Origin: Luidia sarsii
Lineage: Eukaryota > Echinodermata > Asteroidea > Paxillosida > Luidiidae
Assembly: GCA_949987565.1 (NCBI GenBank)
Contig: OX465118.1
Coordinates: 1,864,538-1,928,537, forward strand
Direction: 5' to 3'
DNA: 64,000 nt
Shown here: piece by piece, positions 30,780 to 42,423 of the stretch
Position numbering within the stretch: the first letter of the stretch is position 1
Layout: each line of letters starts with the position of its first letter
Made by a program: the position numbers and the translations under genes
Notes under the pieces: generated by a model
What the model was told of the DNA's origin: nothing
Databases searched by the model: none
Seen by the model: only the letters and a program-made list of their open reading frames with translations

Positions 30780-31733
30780 TCAATAACAGTGCATTATGTG
30801 TACAAGGGATTCAAACCTGACAATCTGATGTCTGTGTGGCTTTTGTCAGTCACACACACACAAGTCCGTTACGTCTATTGACGACGCACAATGGGCCCTT
30901 TTTCGAACGGATAATCTCTTGACAAAAGCCACAACGACGTCCGAATTGTGCCAGGTTTTACTCTCTTGTACCCATAGTTTACACTTATCGATTCATTTCA
31001 CAGAAATATATTGTTTTAGCGAGATTTGAAAATGATGCATTGTTCAAAAAACCCCGTATGGCGGTCATCGGCGCTGAAAAACCCCCAGCACAAAGTGGTT
31101 AATGCACTGGTTGTACCGTATTTGGACAACACATATCACAGTAGTGACACTAAACTGGCCAGTGAATCCCAGCACCTACTGCTGTAGGTGTTCGTACCGG
31201 TAAGCAGTAGCTTGACTGCTATACTTTGCACAGCCAAAGCATGCAGATTAAACAATACACCTTTTCAGCAATCTCTTTTCGCTCTTAGTCCAACACTGAC
31301 AACAATGTGTCCCCATTCCAAGTTGGCTTCAGGTTTTTTCTCATCTTCTAATCTTAGTGTGCAAAATCCATCGTTCCAATTCTGTTTCCAGATAAAAATA
31401 TTACTTATAATATCAAATTTATCAATACTTATATTGGCCTTTGATTTAAATGTATTTTTCTGATATTTTGAAATACTGCGGACAACTACATCTATTGACT
31501 AGATTTGCTAGCATTTTTTAATACTTGTGATAACTCAAAGCCCTTGTATCTTTGGTCAATGTGAAGATTGCTTCGGTAGTTTCTTAAAGGTTTGCACTTT
31601 TTCAGTTACAAACAGGAAATATCTATATATATATTTATTATGTCCTAGTGTGTCAGGAATGTGTGCATTGTACATGCACATGTACTGTTCTTATCACAGT
31701 TCTGCTAGCTGATCTCATGAATGTAAATTCACG
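30780..31733. other. 3' flank of CSGALNACT, no gene recognised
   Basis: Contains a stretch (about 30865-31095) distantly repeated near 62500-62700, sharing AATC..TTGACAAAAGCCAC and a TTTAGCGAG segment. Otherwise nothing. Confidence 0.35.
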
Positions 31734-31739
31734 TTTATT
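31734..31739 (-). terminator. Possible poly(A) signal of CSGALNACT
   Basis: TTTATT on plus (AATAAA on minus) lies 242 bp beyond the CSGALNACT stop codon. Another candidate is at about 31635. Confidence 0.35.
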
Positions 31740-31980
31740 GTAAAACCAGAATCAATGCAACTATGCCCATCGAAGATTCATAGAGATTAAAAAAAATAAA
31801 AAAATAAAAAAACATTAACCACTCAAAAAAATTCCATTCAATTGGTCAGTAACGTGTAGTCAACTTGCCTGCACAGACTGAAAACAAATGATACCAATGC
31901 TGGGCAGATGTGGATGAAGATATTTGTGTGGTGACTGGTGACCGCAATACTTTCAGTAAAGGTGGTTGATGAGTTTGCTC

Positions 31981-34900
31981 TCATACTTTATATTGAGGGC
32001 GCTGTCCCAGTCCCCCAAACCATCCGTGCTTTTGTCCCATGTGAAACAAGGTCATGTTGACCTGGTTCTTGAAGGCCAGTATACCCAGCTGCGAGTGGGA
32101 GGCCTCGTTCACAGCGCGCGACATGACACACATGCGATACTGCTCAGGCGACAATGTGTCCAGGCAGTCTTTGTGATGATAGAGGTGAAAGATGGTGGGA
32201 TCCGTGGCCCGGATGATCTTCAGGTCCGACTGGATGTAGCGCCGGTACAGGTCCACGTCCTCCCCTCCCCAGCCCTTGATGTCCGTGTTGAAGCCTTTGA
32301 TGCTGAGGAAGTCGGAGCGGAACTGGCAGGTCATCCCGAAGCCAAAGTCCCGCCAGAAGCCCGTCTCGTGGTGCACCATCAGCTGGGGCGTCTCCGGCAT
32401 GGCCTCGTTGATCATGTGAATGATATTCGGATTGTACAAGCTGAAGACGATGGGGTAGTAGACTGTCCGGCCCGGCACCGTGTTGTAGCGGCAGTGCTCC
32501 ACAAACTCCTTGGTGAAGGCGATGTCCACATCGCAGAAGAACATGAGGACGTCGCTGCCGTCCCAACTCTGCACGCCCTCTTCCAGGCCGCGACCTCTGG
32601 AGAAGGGCCCGTCCAGTCGTATAAGCTTATAGCTGTGGAAGTTATACTGATGAGCCATGTTGAACAGGATGGTGTGGATGTCACTCAGGCCTTCCTCGCC
32701 AAAGTACACCACAGTTAAGTACACGTGCATTTTGTTATCCAGACAGACGGACTTGAACCGTTCCATGAATGACTCAAACTTCCCCAACCTACCAGACAGT
32801 GGAATGATAATATTGACTAATATTTTCGAGGTTTCTATAATTTGCGAGCGGAGCTTTTGAAGTGGGCTGAATGGCCTTAGCAGTTCTAAACTGTGGTAGC
32901 TGGTATCCTGCGCTCCGCGGAAAACCAAGTTGTAGTACGTTCCTATGGTCCTCTCCGATTTAAATATGCCATCGACAAAACTGTCGATGGAGAAGGAGTT
33001 GACAGCGCTGCCCTTTTTCTTGTTCAGAATGTCAATGGCAAAGTAAACTGCCTCAACTAAGTCCTCCTTCCTGTCCATCCTGGGTCGCTCTGACGGTCGA
33101 TGCGACAGGCCGTTCTCGAGCGAGAAGACAAGCTTGGAGTTGAGGCTGCTGTACGGCACGACGTCGTACTCGCTGTGGAGGGGCTTGTGCAAGTCGATCT
33201 TGGCCATCTGCTGTCGTATGAAGTCCGCCAAGTCATCGTGGGTGTCCACATCGCTGGAGCGCTGGGCTCGTATTCCGCCTTCCACTTCTTTGTACTTCTG
33301 CGGCTCCTCCAACTGCTGGGTGCTGCTCAGATACTTCTTGAGTTCCTGTTTGAGCTGGCTGATCTGCTGCTTGAGGGATGACACCTCCTGGCTGTGCTTC
33401 TCCTCTTGCTCACTCAGCGATGTGATGCAGTCGTCATGGTACTGGATGTCTCGAGACCTCACCTGCAGTGACTGGTCAACCTGCAAGAACAACATTGCAA
33501 AAGACTGACATGAAACTCTGAAATTGCTCAAGTTGTGCAGCATTATGAAGATGATTTCTTCAATGCTACTTATGTAACAGTGGGTCACTTGTACTACTGA
33601 CCCAATGGTCTAGTGGATCACTTGTACTACTAGCCCAATGGTCTTGTAGTGGATCACTTGAACATGTACTACTACCCCAATGATCTAGTGGATCACTTGT
33701 GCTACATGTACAGGCCCAATGGTCTAGTGGATCACTTGTGCTACAGGCCCAATGGTCTAGTAGGTCACTTGTACTACTAGCCCAATGGTCTAATGGATCA
33801 CTTGTACTACTAGCCCAATGGTCTAGTAGTGGATCACTTGTACTACTAGCCCAATGATCTAGTGGGTCACTTGTACTACTAGCCCAATGGTCTAATGGAT
33901 CACTTGTACTACTAGCACAATGGTCTAGTGGATCACTTGTACAACTGGCCCAATGGTCTAGTGGATCACTTGTACAACTAGCCCAATGATCTAGTGGGTC
34001 ACTTGTACTACTAGCCCAATGATCTAGTGGATCACTTGTACTACTAGCCCAATGGTCTAATGGATCACTTGTACTACTAGCCCAATGGTCTAGTGGATCA
34101 CTTGTACAACTGGCCCAATGGTCTAGTGGATCACTTGTACAACTGGCCCAATGGTCTAGTGGGTCACTTGTACTACTAGCCCAATGATCTAGTGGATCAC
34201 TTGTACTACTAGCCCAATGATCTAGTGGGTCACTTGTACTACTAGCCCAATGGTCTTGTAGTGGATCACTTGTACTACTAGCCCAATGGTCTAATGGATC
34301 ACTTGTACTACTGGCCCAATGGTCTAATGGATCACTTGTACTACTAGCCCAATGGTCTAATGGATCACTTGTACTACTAGCCCAATGGTCTAGTGGATCA
34401 CTTCTACTACTGGCCCAATGATCTAGTGGATCACTTGTACTACTAGCCCAATGGTCTAGTGGATCACTTGTACTACTAGCCCAATGGTCTTGTAGTGGAT
34501 CACTTGTACAACTGGCCCAATGGTCTAGTGGATCACTTGTACTACTAGCCCAATGGTCTAGTGGATCACTTGTGCTACTAGCCCAATGGTCTTGTAGTGG
34601 ATCACTTGTACAACTGGCCCAATGGTCTAGTGGATCACTTGTACCACTAGCCCAATGATCTAGTGGATCACTTGTACTACTAGCCCAATAGTCTAGTTGA
34701 TCACTTGTACTACTAGTACAATAGTCTAGTTGATCACTTGTACTACTGGCCCAATGGTCTAGTGGATCACTTGTACCACTAGCCCAATAGTCTAGTGGAT
34801 CACTTGTACTACTAGTACAATAGTCTAGTTGATCACTTGTACTACTGGCCCAATTGTCTAGTGGATCACTTGTACTACTAGCCCAATGGTCTAGTGGATC

Positions 34901-35366
34901 ACTTGTACAACTGGCCCAATGGTCTAGTGGATCACTTGTACTACTAGCCCAATGGTCTAGTGGATCACTTGTACTACTGACCCAATGTTCTAGTGGATCA
35001 CTTGTACTACTGACCCAATGGTCTAGTGGATCACTTGTACTACTGACCCAATGGTCTAGTGGATCACTTGTACTACTGACCCAATGGTCTAGTGGATCAC
35101 TTGTACTACTGGTCCAATGCTCTAGTGACTAGTACTACCCTTATTGCAATCCCTATACTAAGAATGACAATTGCTCCTTTCACCTGCTCCAATGGTTTTG
35201 CATTGACACCATGCTGCTTGCTGACGTCAACGCAGGTTTCTTGGTTGGCGAGCAGGAAGATGAAGACCAAGCAGACGACGAGGCCAAACTTGAGGCAGTT
35301 CTGGAGAGAGAGCAGCCGCATCTTACAGACTGGCCAGCAAGATGAGGGCTGCTGTGTGGTAGCCAT
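31981..35366 (-). CDS. CSGALNACT: Chondroitin sulfate N-acetylgalactosaminyltransferase, 2 coding exons
   Basis: Exons 35184-35366 and 31981-33480 join in phase 0 (donor GAGCAG|GTGAAA, acceptor TTCTTGCAG|GTT) to 560 residues; vertebrate paralogues have 532 and 542. The Golgi type II enzyme adds GalNAc to the linkage tetrasaccharide or growing chain, starting and extending chondroitin sulfate. Seen: short cytosolic tail; signal anchor about 26-40 (GLVVCLVFIFLLA); coiled-coil stem about 80-125; catalytic CHGN domain about 200-555 with VNIIIPLSGR, VVYFG, GRGLEEGV, the metal-binding DVD (378-380) inside LMFFCDVDIAFT, FWRDFGFGMTCQFRSDFL, GWGGEDVDLYRRY (464-476) and the terminal EQYRMC...NEASHS block. 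The Met at residue 16 is an alternative start. A 5' UTR exon boundary is likely at 35385. Whether it is type 1 or 2 cannot be decided; it may be pre-duplication. Confidence 0.95.
33594..35137. repeat. 33-bp minisatellite filling the CSGALNACT intron, about 46 copies
   Basis: The unit reads ACTACTAGCCCAATGGTCTA then GTGGATCACTTGT, with 36-bp variants carrying CTTGTAGTGGATC. It occupies about 1540 of the 1703 intron bases (33481-35183). Copies vary at a few positions (TAGCCC/TGGCCC/TGACCC; TGGTCT/TGATCT). An 11-residue repeat frame (SSGSLVLLAQW) on plus is not a gene. Confidence 0.95.
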
Positions 35367-35389
35367 GACAACGACGATCAGATATCTAC

Positions 35390-35895
35390 AAGGTTGGGGA
35401 ACAAAATGAAAGATAGACAATGATGAGTCTTTCACTGATGGAGAGTGATTTTTCTGGATGGAAGATCGGATGCATGCTAAATGTAGCAACAAATGGACGC
35501 AATGACCAAGTGATCCAAGTTTTCCCCCAAAATAAAACAAATTATAATCTCTCTGATCATTCCATATCAGATTTGAGTGTACTCAATCCCTTGGTCACCG
35601 TAGTAATGCTGTCCATATTAGCCTTGAGAAAATGTGGATGAAGCGTCTTCGGACTATTCAACCACATGGTCTCAACATCCAGGAGGGTAATGACTAACAC
35701 CAAGCAGCTTTCTGATAACCCCTCTTTTATGTTCATTCCTCCACTTCTCTCTTTGATCTTTCCCCCTCTTCTCACTAATCCCTACCCCACTCCTTGCCCC
35801 TCCCTTTGATCTCACCCTACCAGCTTTCCTCTTTGTCCTTTATTTCTCATCCCTATCCTATTCACTCTCTACCCCCTTCCTTCATGTACATGTAT
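35390..35895. other. Upstream flank of CSGALNACT coding start, nothing recognised
   Basis: Likely intron, 5' UTR or promoter of the CSGALNACT gene. No TATA box or initiator could be assigned. Confidence 0.3.
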
Positions 35896-35904
35896 CTGTT
35901 TTGT

Positions 35905-35975
35905 CCTTGTCACTCTGCCTTTGAGAAAGGTCCTGCTAGGATCAAAACGTCAGGCCCACTAAATTTTGAAATTAT
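35905..35975 (+). repeat. GAAACGTC repeat module
   Basis: CACTCTGCCTTTGAGAAAGG, then TCCTGCTAGGATCAAAACGTC and AGGCCCACTAAATTTTG. Single plus copy with one change (CAAAACG for CGAAACG). Confidence 0.7.
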
Positions 35976-35979
35976 AATT

Positions 35980-37160
35980 CAATTAAGCCAGTTTACAAGA
36001 TCCCAAATAAATCTTGGAACACAGACTGATACAGTAACTTGAATTTATATAAACAAATATTTTGTGAAAGAAACAGAAAACAGTTTTTGTAAAATTCAAA
36101 TTTTAAGCAAACAACCGTAGATTTTAAAGATATGAACGGGATTGACGAAAAATCAATTATACAGGAATTCAATCAAGTTAAACTAAGTGTGGTGAATTCA
36201 GATTGAGTTGGAGCGTTTCCTCAAATTGGCTGAGCCCCAAGTCACAACCAGAAGGCTTAAGGGTGCCGGATTAATACATTAATACCATACAGTAGCTGCC
36301 AACCTATCTTAAAGGAAATTGGGAATACTTCTGCTAAAAAATAGGAATCACGGAGCAAACTACATGTGTATTTCCAAGCCAAAAATCGGAATCTGTTGTC
36401 AAGACTTGTAAAAGTGGTACATTTTTACCTCAAAAGAGGAATGATTCCTCCAAAATAGGAATGGTTGGCAGCTACATGTATGTACCGGTAATACCCTCTG
36501 GTCCATGCCGATTTGAGGATTTTGTACCGAAAACAAGCATTGACACTAAAACATTGGTGGGTGTGTGGTTGTGCTTTATCCCATTGCCTGCATGAGAAAA
36601 CGCAGACATCTCAGGGGGGGGGGGTCATACTATGGACTCCTGCTTTCAAGATAAGAATACTTTGCAGTGATGCAAATAATCTACAAATAATCTCTTTACA
36701 AAAAGAGAGATTATCTAAAACAAGCCTATCATCTTGCAATCTTCAACATGAATACACTGTAGCTTGAAAATGCTATCACACATGAGGTGTACATATGCTT
36801 GCTGATGTTTTCCAGTGCATGTACATGTACTTACACTGGAAAGTACTGCACTTTCAGTGCTGAGAATAATCTAGAATAAAGTATGGAAAATTGCTCATGA
36901 AGTGTAAATAATTTTTTCTTGCAAAGTGTGAACATTCTGCTAAACTATGAAAGGGGGAGTTGAAAATATGGGTGACTTTTACATTAAAAAAATAATAATA
37001 TATTTTTAAAAAGTTTCTCAGGAAGGGAAAACTTATATTCCTTTTTCCTATTTCTATGTTTACTTCACAGTGCTGGATACAAAAATCCTTGGGAACAGAC
37101 ATCATTATCAAGTCACTTGCAGAGAAACCAGAAATTCTACAATTTTACACCGTAGGAGTA
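35980..37160. other. Intergenic, nothing recognised
   Basis: No supportable gene. A 10-base G run lies near 36615. A short splice-flanked stretch near 36825-36870 is too small to call. Confidence 0.35.
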
Positions 37161-37169
37161 TTTCTAAAG

Positions 37170-37360
37170 TGATATTACAAAAATGTTGCAAACTGACTAA
37201 AATTACCAAAAAGCAAATCTCAAAATTTAGTGGGCCTGACGTTTCGATCCTAGCAGGACCTTTCTCAAAGGCAGAGGGACAAGGTCCTTGTCACTCTGCC
37301 TTTGAGAAAGGTCCTGCTAAGGATCGAAACGTCAGGTCCGCTAAATTTTGAGGAGTTTTT
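37170..37360. repeat. Inverted copy pair of the GAAACGTC repeat module
   Basis: Minus copy (37172-37272) and plus copy (37285-37355) around AGAGGGACAAGGTCCTTGTC. One extra base in the plus hairpin (GCTAAGGATC). Confidence 0.7.
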
Positions 37361-37719
37361 TTTATTTCGGATGAATTAGGAAATTAGGAAGTTTAACCTT
37401 TGAGGTACAAGTAACAAAATGTGGCCAGTGATGGTCTTGTACTTAGAGAGATGTAATTCATTGAGAGTGCATACAAGTGCCAATGCTGGCCTCAGATAGT
37501 GCAAGACAGGTCATGCATGGCACAGGCAGCTTAGCGAGCTGCATCATCGGACTTAAGCACCAGAAGATTCGATAACCGGTAACGGCTAAGGAATTATTCA
37601 ATAGACACTCATAAATATCCATGGAGTGTGGATCCCACAGGTATGGGTACAGTGTATGTAATGTAAATCAACATTGCAGAATACTACAACAGTTCACTTT
37701 CCTGAACAAATAGAAAAAT

Positions 37720-38100
37720 TGGCAAAGAAAACCTCTAGACTGACCATCTGAGCTCTTACCATCTGAGCTCTCAGATGGTACTTAGACCCCTTGTAGATGG
37801 TGGCCTCCCGAAATAGTCAACTAGTCTTTGCTGGGATGGGGGAGCCAGCAGAAGCAATTCAACCATTCACTGCCGTATATCTCCAGGGATCACACCCACA
37901 TTTTTATTCAGATGGAAACAACCAATTGAATTGCAAACCTAGCTACAGCAGCTCGGGGATCACGCAAAGTGCATGCAACTTTTTTCAAGTGGTCTCGGGT
38001 TCAAATCCCGGGTTCAGGTTTCTTTGCCAATTTTTCAAATTGTTCAAAAGTTCCCAGTCAGTTTTTCCCTTGTTCGCCTGACCAAAATAAGTCCACTGAA
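37720..38100. mobile_element. Composite tRNA-derived SINE, rearranged
   Basis: CAACTAGTCTTTGCTGGGAT, CAATTCAACCATT and CCGTATATCTCCAGGGATCA are the reverse complement of the 5' block seen at 29.6 and 30.4 kb. They are flanked by head fragments on both sides (37740-37800; 37985-38060 with TCGGGTTCAAATCCCGG and the tail). The internal CTCAGATGGT inverted pair at about 37747-37785 suggests head-to-head copies. Confidence 0.6.
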
Positions 38101-38104
38101 AATG

Positions 38105-38500
38105 CTGCTTTAGAGAAGGGAATTGATATCATCTGTGGGTTGCTGCCAACTTGGCATGATGAGTATCTCATTCTCTAGTCTCGTTCAAGGCGGTCTCTCC
38201 GGTATGGCACTGGACAGAGATCCGGGTCAAACGTACGCAAACTGCAGCACAACGGCACTAATCTGAGAAATGAGAACAGGGCCAAAAAAGACACGCTTTT
38301 TTGCACCAACCTATGAGAGATTCGGTTGAATTTTTAAACAGCACCCTCATGAGTTTTTAACCCACTTTAGACAACCGATTTGTGTCGTGACCACCACAGA
38401 CTTGGCTATAAATGTACATGTACGTGTGAGTGTACATCTACTGGTACATCCGTGGGGTCAACAATGTAATTTGAATCATTCGTCAGCTTGTTTTGGGGGC
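38105..38500. other. Intergenic, nothing recognised
   Basis: No supportable gene or repeat. Confidence 0.35.
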
Positions 38501-38539
38501 AACATTCAACAAATTGCACAAAAAAATTGAGTTTTTATC

Positions 38540-38748
38540 TTGCGAGATAAAAGCTACCGGTATTTGTCGTCGTTGGAGTGAAGATTTTTCGAAAAGTACA
38601 GCATCCCAGACAGTAAGATTTCAACACGAGGATTCTATCATGACCATCTACATGTACATGTACAAGTACAAAGTTCTATGTAAATTACAGGGACATTTGT
38701 GGACATTGATGTTTTCTGATCTTCCCAATGTTGTATTGGGCCTTTAAA
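38540..38748 (-). mobile_element. Solo arm of the AGGCCCAATACAACATTGGG element
   Basis: Ends with CCCAATGTTGTATTGGGCCT then TTAA (about 38743). Contains GTAAGATTTCAACACGAGGA and TTCTATCATGACCATCTACA in the same order as the right arm of 50650-51377. A GTACAT run has grown inside it at 38650-38662. Confidence 0.65.
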
Positions 38749-38754
38749 AGTCAA

Positions 38755-39680
38755 TGTGACTGCCCTCATGACTACCCAGCCATCCAGGGGGTGGTAAAAG
38801 GTACATGTAGAACGGTGGAATTTGCCAGAAGCCAAGCTGTCCTGGGTGATTATGACAGACATGGACAGGTCAGACAATTAGGTGTGGATCTGTAGGCGGA
38901 GAGGGAAATAGAGACCAGAACGAAATTCAATTGAAATAATGTTGACAGAGCACGTGCCAATGCCTGGTATGTCGATCTAATAATTCACAGCTACTGTGCC
39001 ACGGGTCCACACAGCAAACTGTGCATGCTGCACAGTTTCCGAGTTCAATGTGCAGTCTTGCTGAGATAGCACATGGCCCAACTGGATCATTGCCTGAATG
39101 CCAGTAGATTCTTCCCTCGGGAAAACCACAAAGTACTCATGAGAAGGAAGCATTCATTTTGTGGGTCGGGTTTTTGTGTGCATGATGAAGTGAGGCAAGG
39201 ATTGATGACCACATGCAAACAATGCCCCTAGTGCTTCCCTAACTGCCGACCCCAAAGGTCACAGGGCAACCCAGGTCACCTGGCAATGGGAGTCGCTCGC
39301 CCGAGGGAATGCTGCTCAGTCCATCAACCATCCAACAACTGAGATGAGAACTTGCACTGAGCACTTGTATTACATATTTCCAGGGATCAAAATATCCACT
39401 AGACTGTGGCCTGAGTCTAGTGATTTCAGCGTCGGTCTAGTGCCGAATGTAACTGCACTGCACCAGCTGTCTAGTGGTTTTTTTCTTGCACCAGTCCACG
39501 AAGAAAATGCCACTCAAATATAACTTTGACTTTGACAAGTAAACACCATTTTTCTCGTGGTATTCCTTTCACTACAAGCAAAATTACGTGTTTATTTCTA
39601 ATTTAAGGCACAGGTCTTGTAAACATAGTCCATGTCCAGTAAGAGTTTTCAGTTACTCGACCTGCTGTTTCTGAAAATCT
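38755..39680. other. Intergenic, nothing recognised
   Basis: No supportable gene or repeat. Confidence 0.35.
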
Positions 39681-39687
39681 TTTAAGG

Positions 39688-39802
39688 GGATATACAAAAA
39701 TGTTGCAAACTGCTTACTGACTAAAATTACCAAAATGTAAATCTTAAAATTTAGTGGGCCTGACGTTTCGATCCTAGCAGGACCTTTCTCAAAGGCAGAG
39801 AA
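39688..39802 (-). repeat. GAAACGTC repeat module with full tail
   Basis: GATATACAAAAATGTTGCAA, then GCTTACTGACTAAAATTACC, GTGGGCCTGACGTTTCGATC and CTAGCAGGACCTTTCTCAAA. Near-consensus minus copy. Confidence 0.75.
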
Positions 39803-40007
39803 AATCTTTCTGAAAATCGAGCCCTGATTACTGTGTATGGGCAATTCCATAATCAGTGGTCCAACTTGATATAAGTTTAACCATGGAGCTACATGTATAA
39901 GGAAGGAGTTTGAACGGACCGCCAAATCCCATTCAGATGTGCAATAAAGGCCTTTGTGCACAGACTGCCACGCTGCGCTTCCCCTTTACTGGAGTAATGA
40001 AATCACA

Positions 40008-40370
40008 TCATCTGTTCCCCCAAGGGAAGTGCTGGTCAAATAAACAAAGCAAGTATACATTACTTTGAAAGCTTTCAGAAAGTTCCTTAGAGCAAATGTT
40101 TGTCAGGTGTTTGATGGACAAATTGTCTAAATATTCGTGCAAGAAATAATACCGTCCGGTAGGACGGAGAAAAAATAGCGTTTTGACATTTTTTCCCCAT
40201 TTGAACTGCACATAAATACCCAGGATTCCATGCAGAGGGTCAGTTTGTTCGGCGACCTTGCGTAACCAAATAATGCCATTGAGGCCTGTCTGCGGTTTGT
40301 TCTCATCAGCTACCAGTCTATTGTTTGACTGCAGCGGCATGGGAGTTTGTCCCTTTGATCCACTGGTCAT
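40008..40370 (-). CDS. Unrecognised 120-codon open frame
   Basis: A minus frame starting MTSGSKGQTPMPLQ and containing GLNGIIWLRK and VQFKWGKN. It is not repeat-derived as far as I can see, and its codons look less AT-driven than neighbouring frames. No known domain, signal peptide or partner exon was identified. It may be a 5' coding exon, a pseudogene or chance. Confidence 0.2.
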   Translation of the reverse strand: MTSGSKGQTPMPLQSNNRLVADENKPQTGLNGIIWLRKVAEQTDPLHGILGIYVQFKWGKNVKTLFFLRPTGRYYFLHEYLDNLSIKHLTNICSKELSESFQSNVYLLCLFDQHFPWGNR

Positions 40371-41289
40371 TTCAACTCCTTCCTTATTATAGCGTCATGG
40401 TTTAATCAACATTTAGTTTTATTTATGGTAGTTGTTACAAATACATAGATCTATCAATTACACCAAGATGTCACAAGTTGGACCGCTGATTTATGGGAAT
40501 ACCCACACAAGAGGCATTTGTGTGCACACAAAGTGTATTGTACATGTATCTTTTTAGTTTGCACAGAGTCTGTTGAATAATATCTTAATTTTTGAGCAGT
40601 TAGTACTAAATATGTTAAGAATGGCAACTACAGGTACTGTACATACTACATGTACAGTGTATCTAAGTAATGAGACCATTGATCACCCGAACAACATTTC
40701 CTTTTGATGATTTTTTAAGGCTGAGCAATTTACAAATCTAAACATTCAATGAGGTTTCGCCCTTTGAAAATATTTGCCCTTTAAAAACCGATGTTACATG
40801 TACAGTACATGCATACAAAAGGATTAGGATACTTAGGAGGTAGGAGTGTTTAATATTAGTCATATTGCTGCACAAGGTTAGGGATTATACATGCATTACA
40901 AAGAACTGCACCGGAAATCCATCCTGTATGTACATTGTACACATGTACATGTAGTGCGTGTACAACATCACGGAGACTAGATCTAACATTAGACATGAGC
41001 ACATCTGATGTTTTCCCGACAAACAATGCCCATTCTCATGAACTCCAGCATGACCTGCAATCATATTTCTGTCAACTGTGAAATGAGGACGACAAACCCA
41101 GCTGGCATTAGTTTGGGGTTACCCCGACCTCTGACCTCTACCATGACAGAATGTATAGATACATGTATACATACATGTACATGTACATGTACATGTACAT
41201 GTACTGTACTATACATGTACATCATGTAAATGGGCAATGGGGTACTGTACATTGTATCAATAATCTACATGTGCAAAAGTAGGTGTAAG

Positions 41290-41575
41290 GTTAAGGGCAG
41301 ATTCCACAGTCCAAATAATAACAAAAAACATGGTTTTTTTTTGTCGTGTTCACACAGGCAAACAAATTTGCATTGCACAGAATCACGAGCCAAATCGTGG
41401 TTAGCGGTTGTGGTCAAATGGTGGGTGTGTCCTTGAGTTGAGTGTATAGCCCATGCAGGGAGGCATGATTATGAACAAGCACGGCACTTCCTGTCAATCA
41501 GAGTGCGAGCAGTGCATTGTGGGATTAAAAGATACGGTGCGATTCAGGGGAGCCTTCACACACACACCGCGTCGC
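41290..41575. mobile_element. Degraded copy of the TTTGAATC..GATTCAAA MITE family
   Basis: Shares CACACAGGC..AAATTTGC, GTGGTCAAATGGTGGGTGTG, AAGCACGGCACTTCC and GTCAATCAG with the better copies at 49.5-49.9 and 52.3-52.97 kb. Its ends are worn. Confidence 0.5.
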
Positions 41576-42423
41576 ACCAGTACAGTACATGTACATATCG
41601 TGTACATGTACATGTACACGTACATGTACATGATGCATTATTGCATTGCATGTGTACACATGTACGTGTACAGTATGTACCTGGTAAATACATGTAGTAC
41701 CGGTACATGTACAATGTACATGTATCCATTCAGTATTGTAATCGCACACTGCACAAATGCTTGCATTCTACAAGTTACGTATACATATATAATAATCAAT
41801 CTCACTAGGGGCCAGTACACTAGTACATGTATTTACTACAACTACTGTACAACTGTTAAGTACAACTGTAGATATCCACACAATACCTACCAAGGGAACT
41901 ACACACTGTATTTAACTTGGCAAATGTCATAATTTACTAAAAATATGTTACATACATTGTACATGTACATGTACGGGTATGTAGACAGACTATGTACATG
42001 TACAAGTTTTCAGATTTGTATGATGGTACCAATAAGGTAACTTTACCAAAGTACTGTACTCTGTACATGTACAGTAGTTCTATGCGAGTTAGAAGTTGGA
42101 ACACACAAAATGAAACACATGCACAGGTAGCCTACATGTACATACACTGTAAATTACATATGCTTAAAACTTTCATTACATTAATAACCACAAACGTTTA
42201 TCATTTGCCATACAAAAGTACAGTAGATGCTACAAATGGCCACTGTAGCAACATTGCGAAGATGCTGAATTGCTATGCACAAGATAGTCTGTCTACAGAC
42301 CCTGCACACGTACATGTGTACATGTATACATGTACGTATACATGTACATGTACAGTACGTTGGCCTACATGTACACTGCAATCCTAGATACAGACACTGT
42401 CTGGTGCCCTTCTCCTCCACTGG

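Noticed and set aside
31966..32718. 250-codon plus-strand open frame
   Set aside because: It is antisense to the catalytic exon of CSGALNACT; the minus frame carries all family motifs.
33594..35137. CRISPR-like regular array of 33-bp repeats
   Set aside because: Repeats are contiguous with no unique spacers, lie in a eukaryotic intron, and no cas genes are present. It is a minisatellite.
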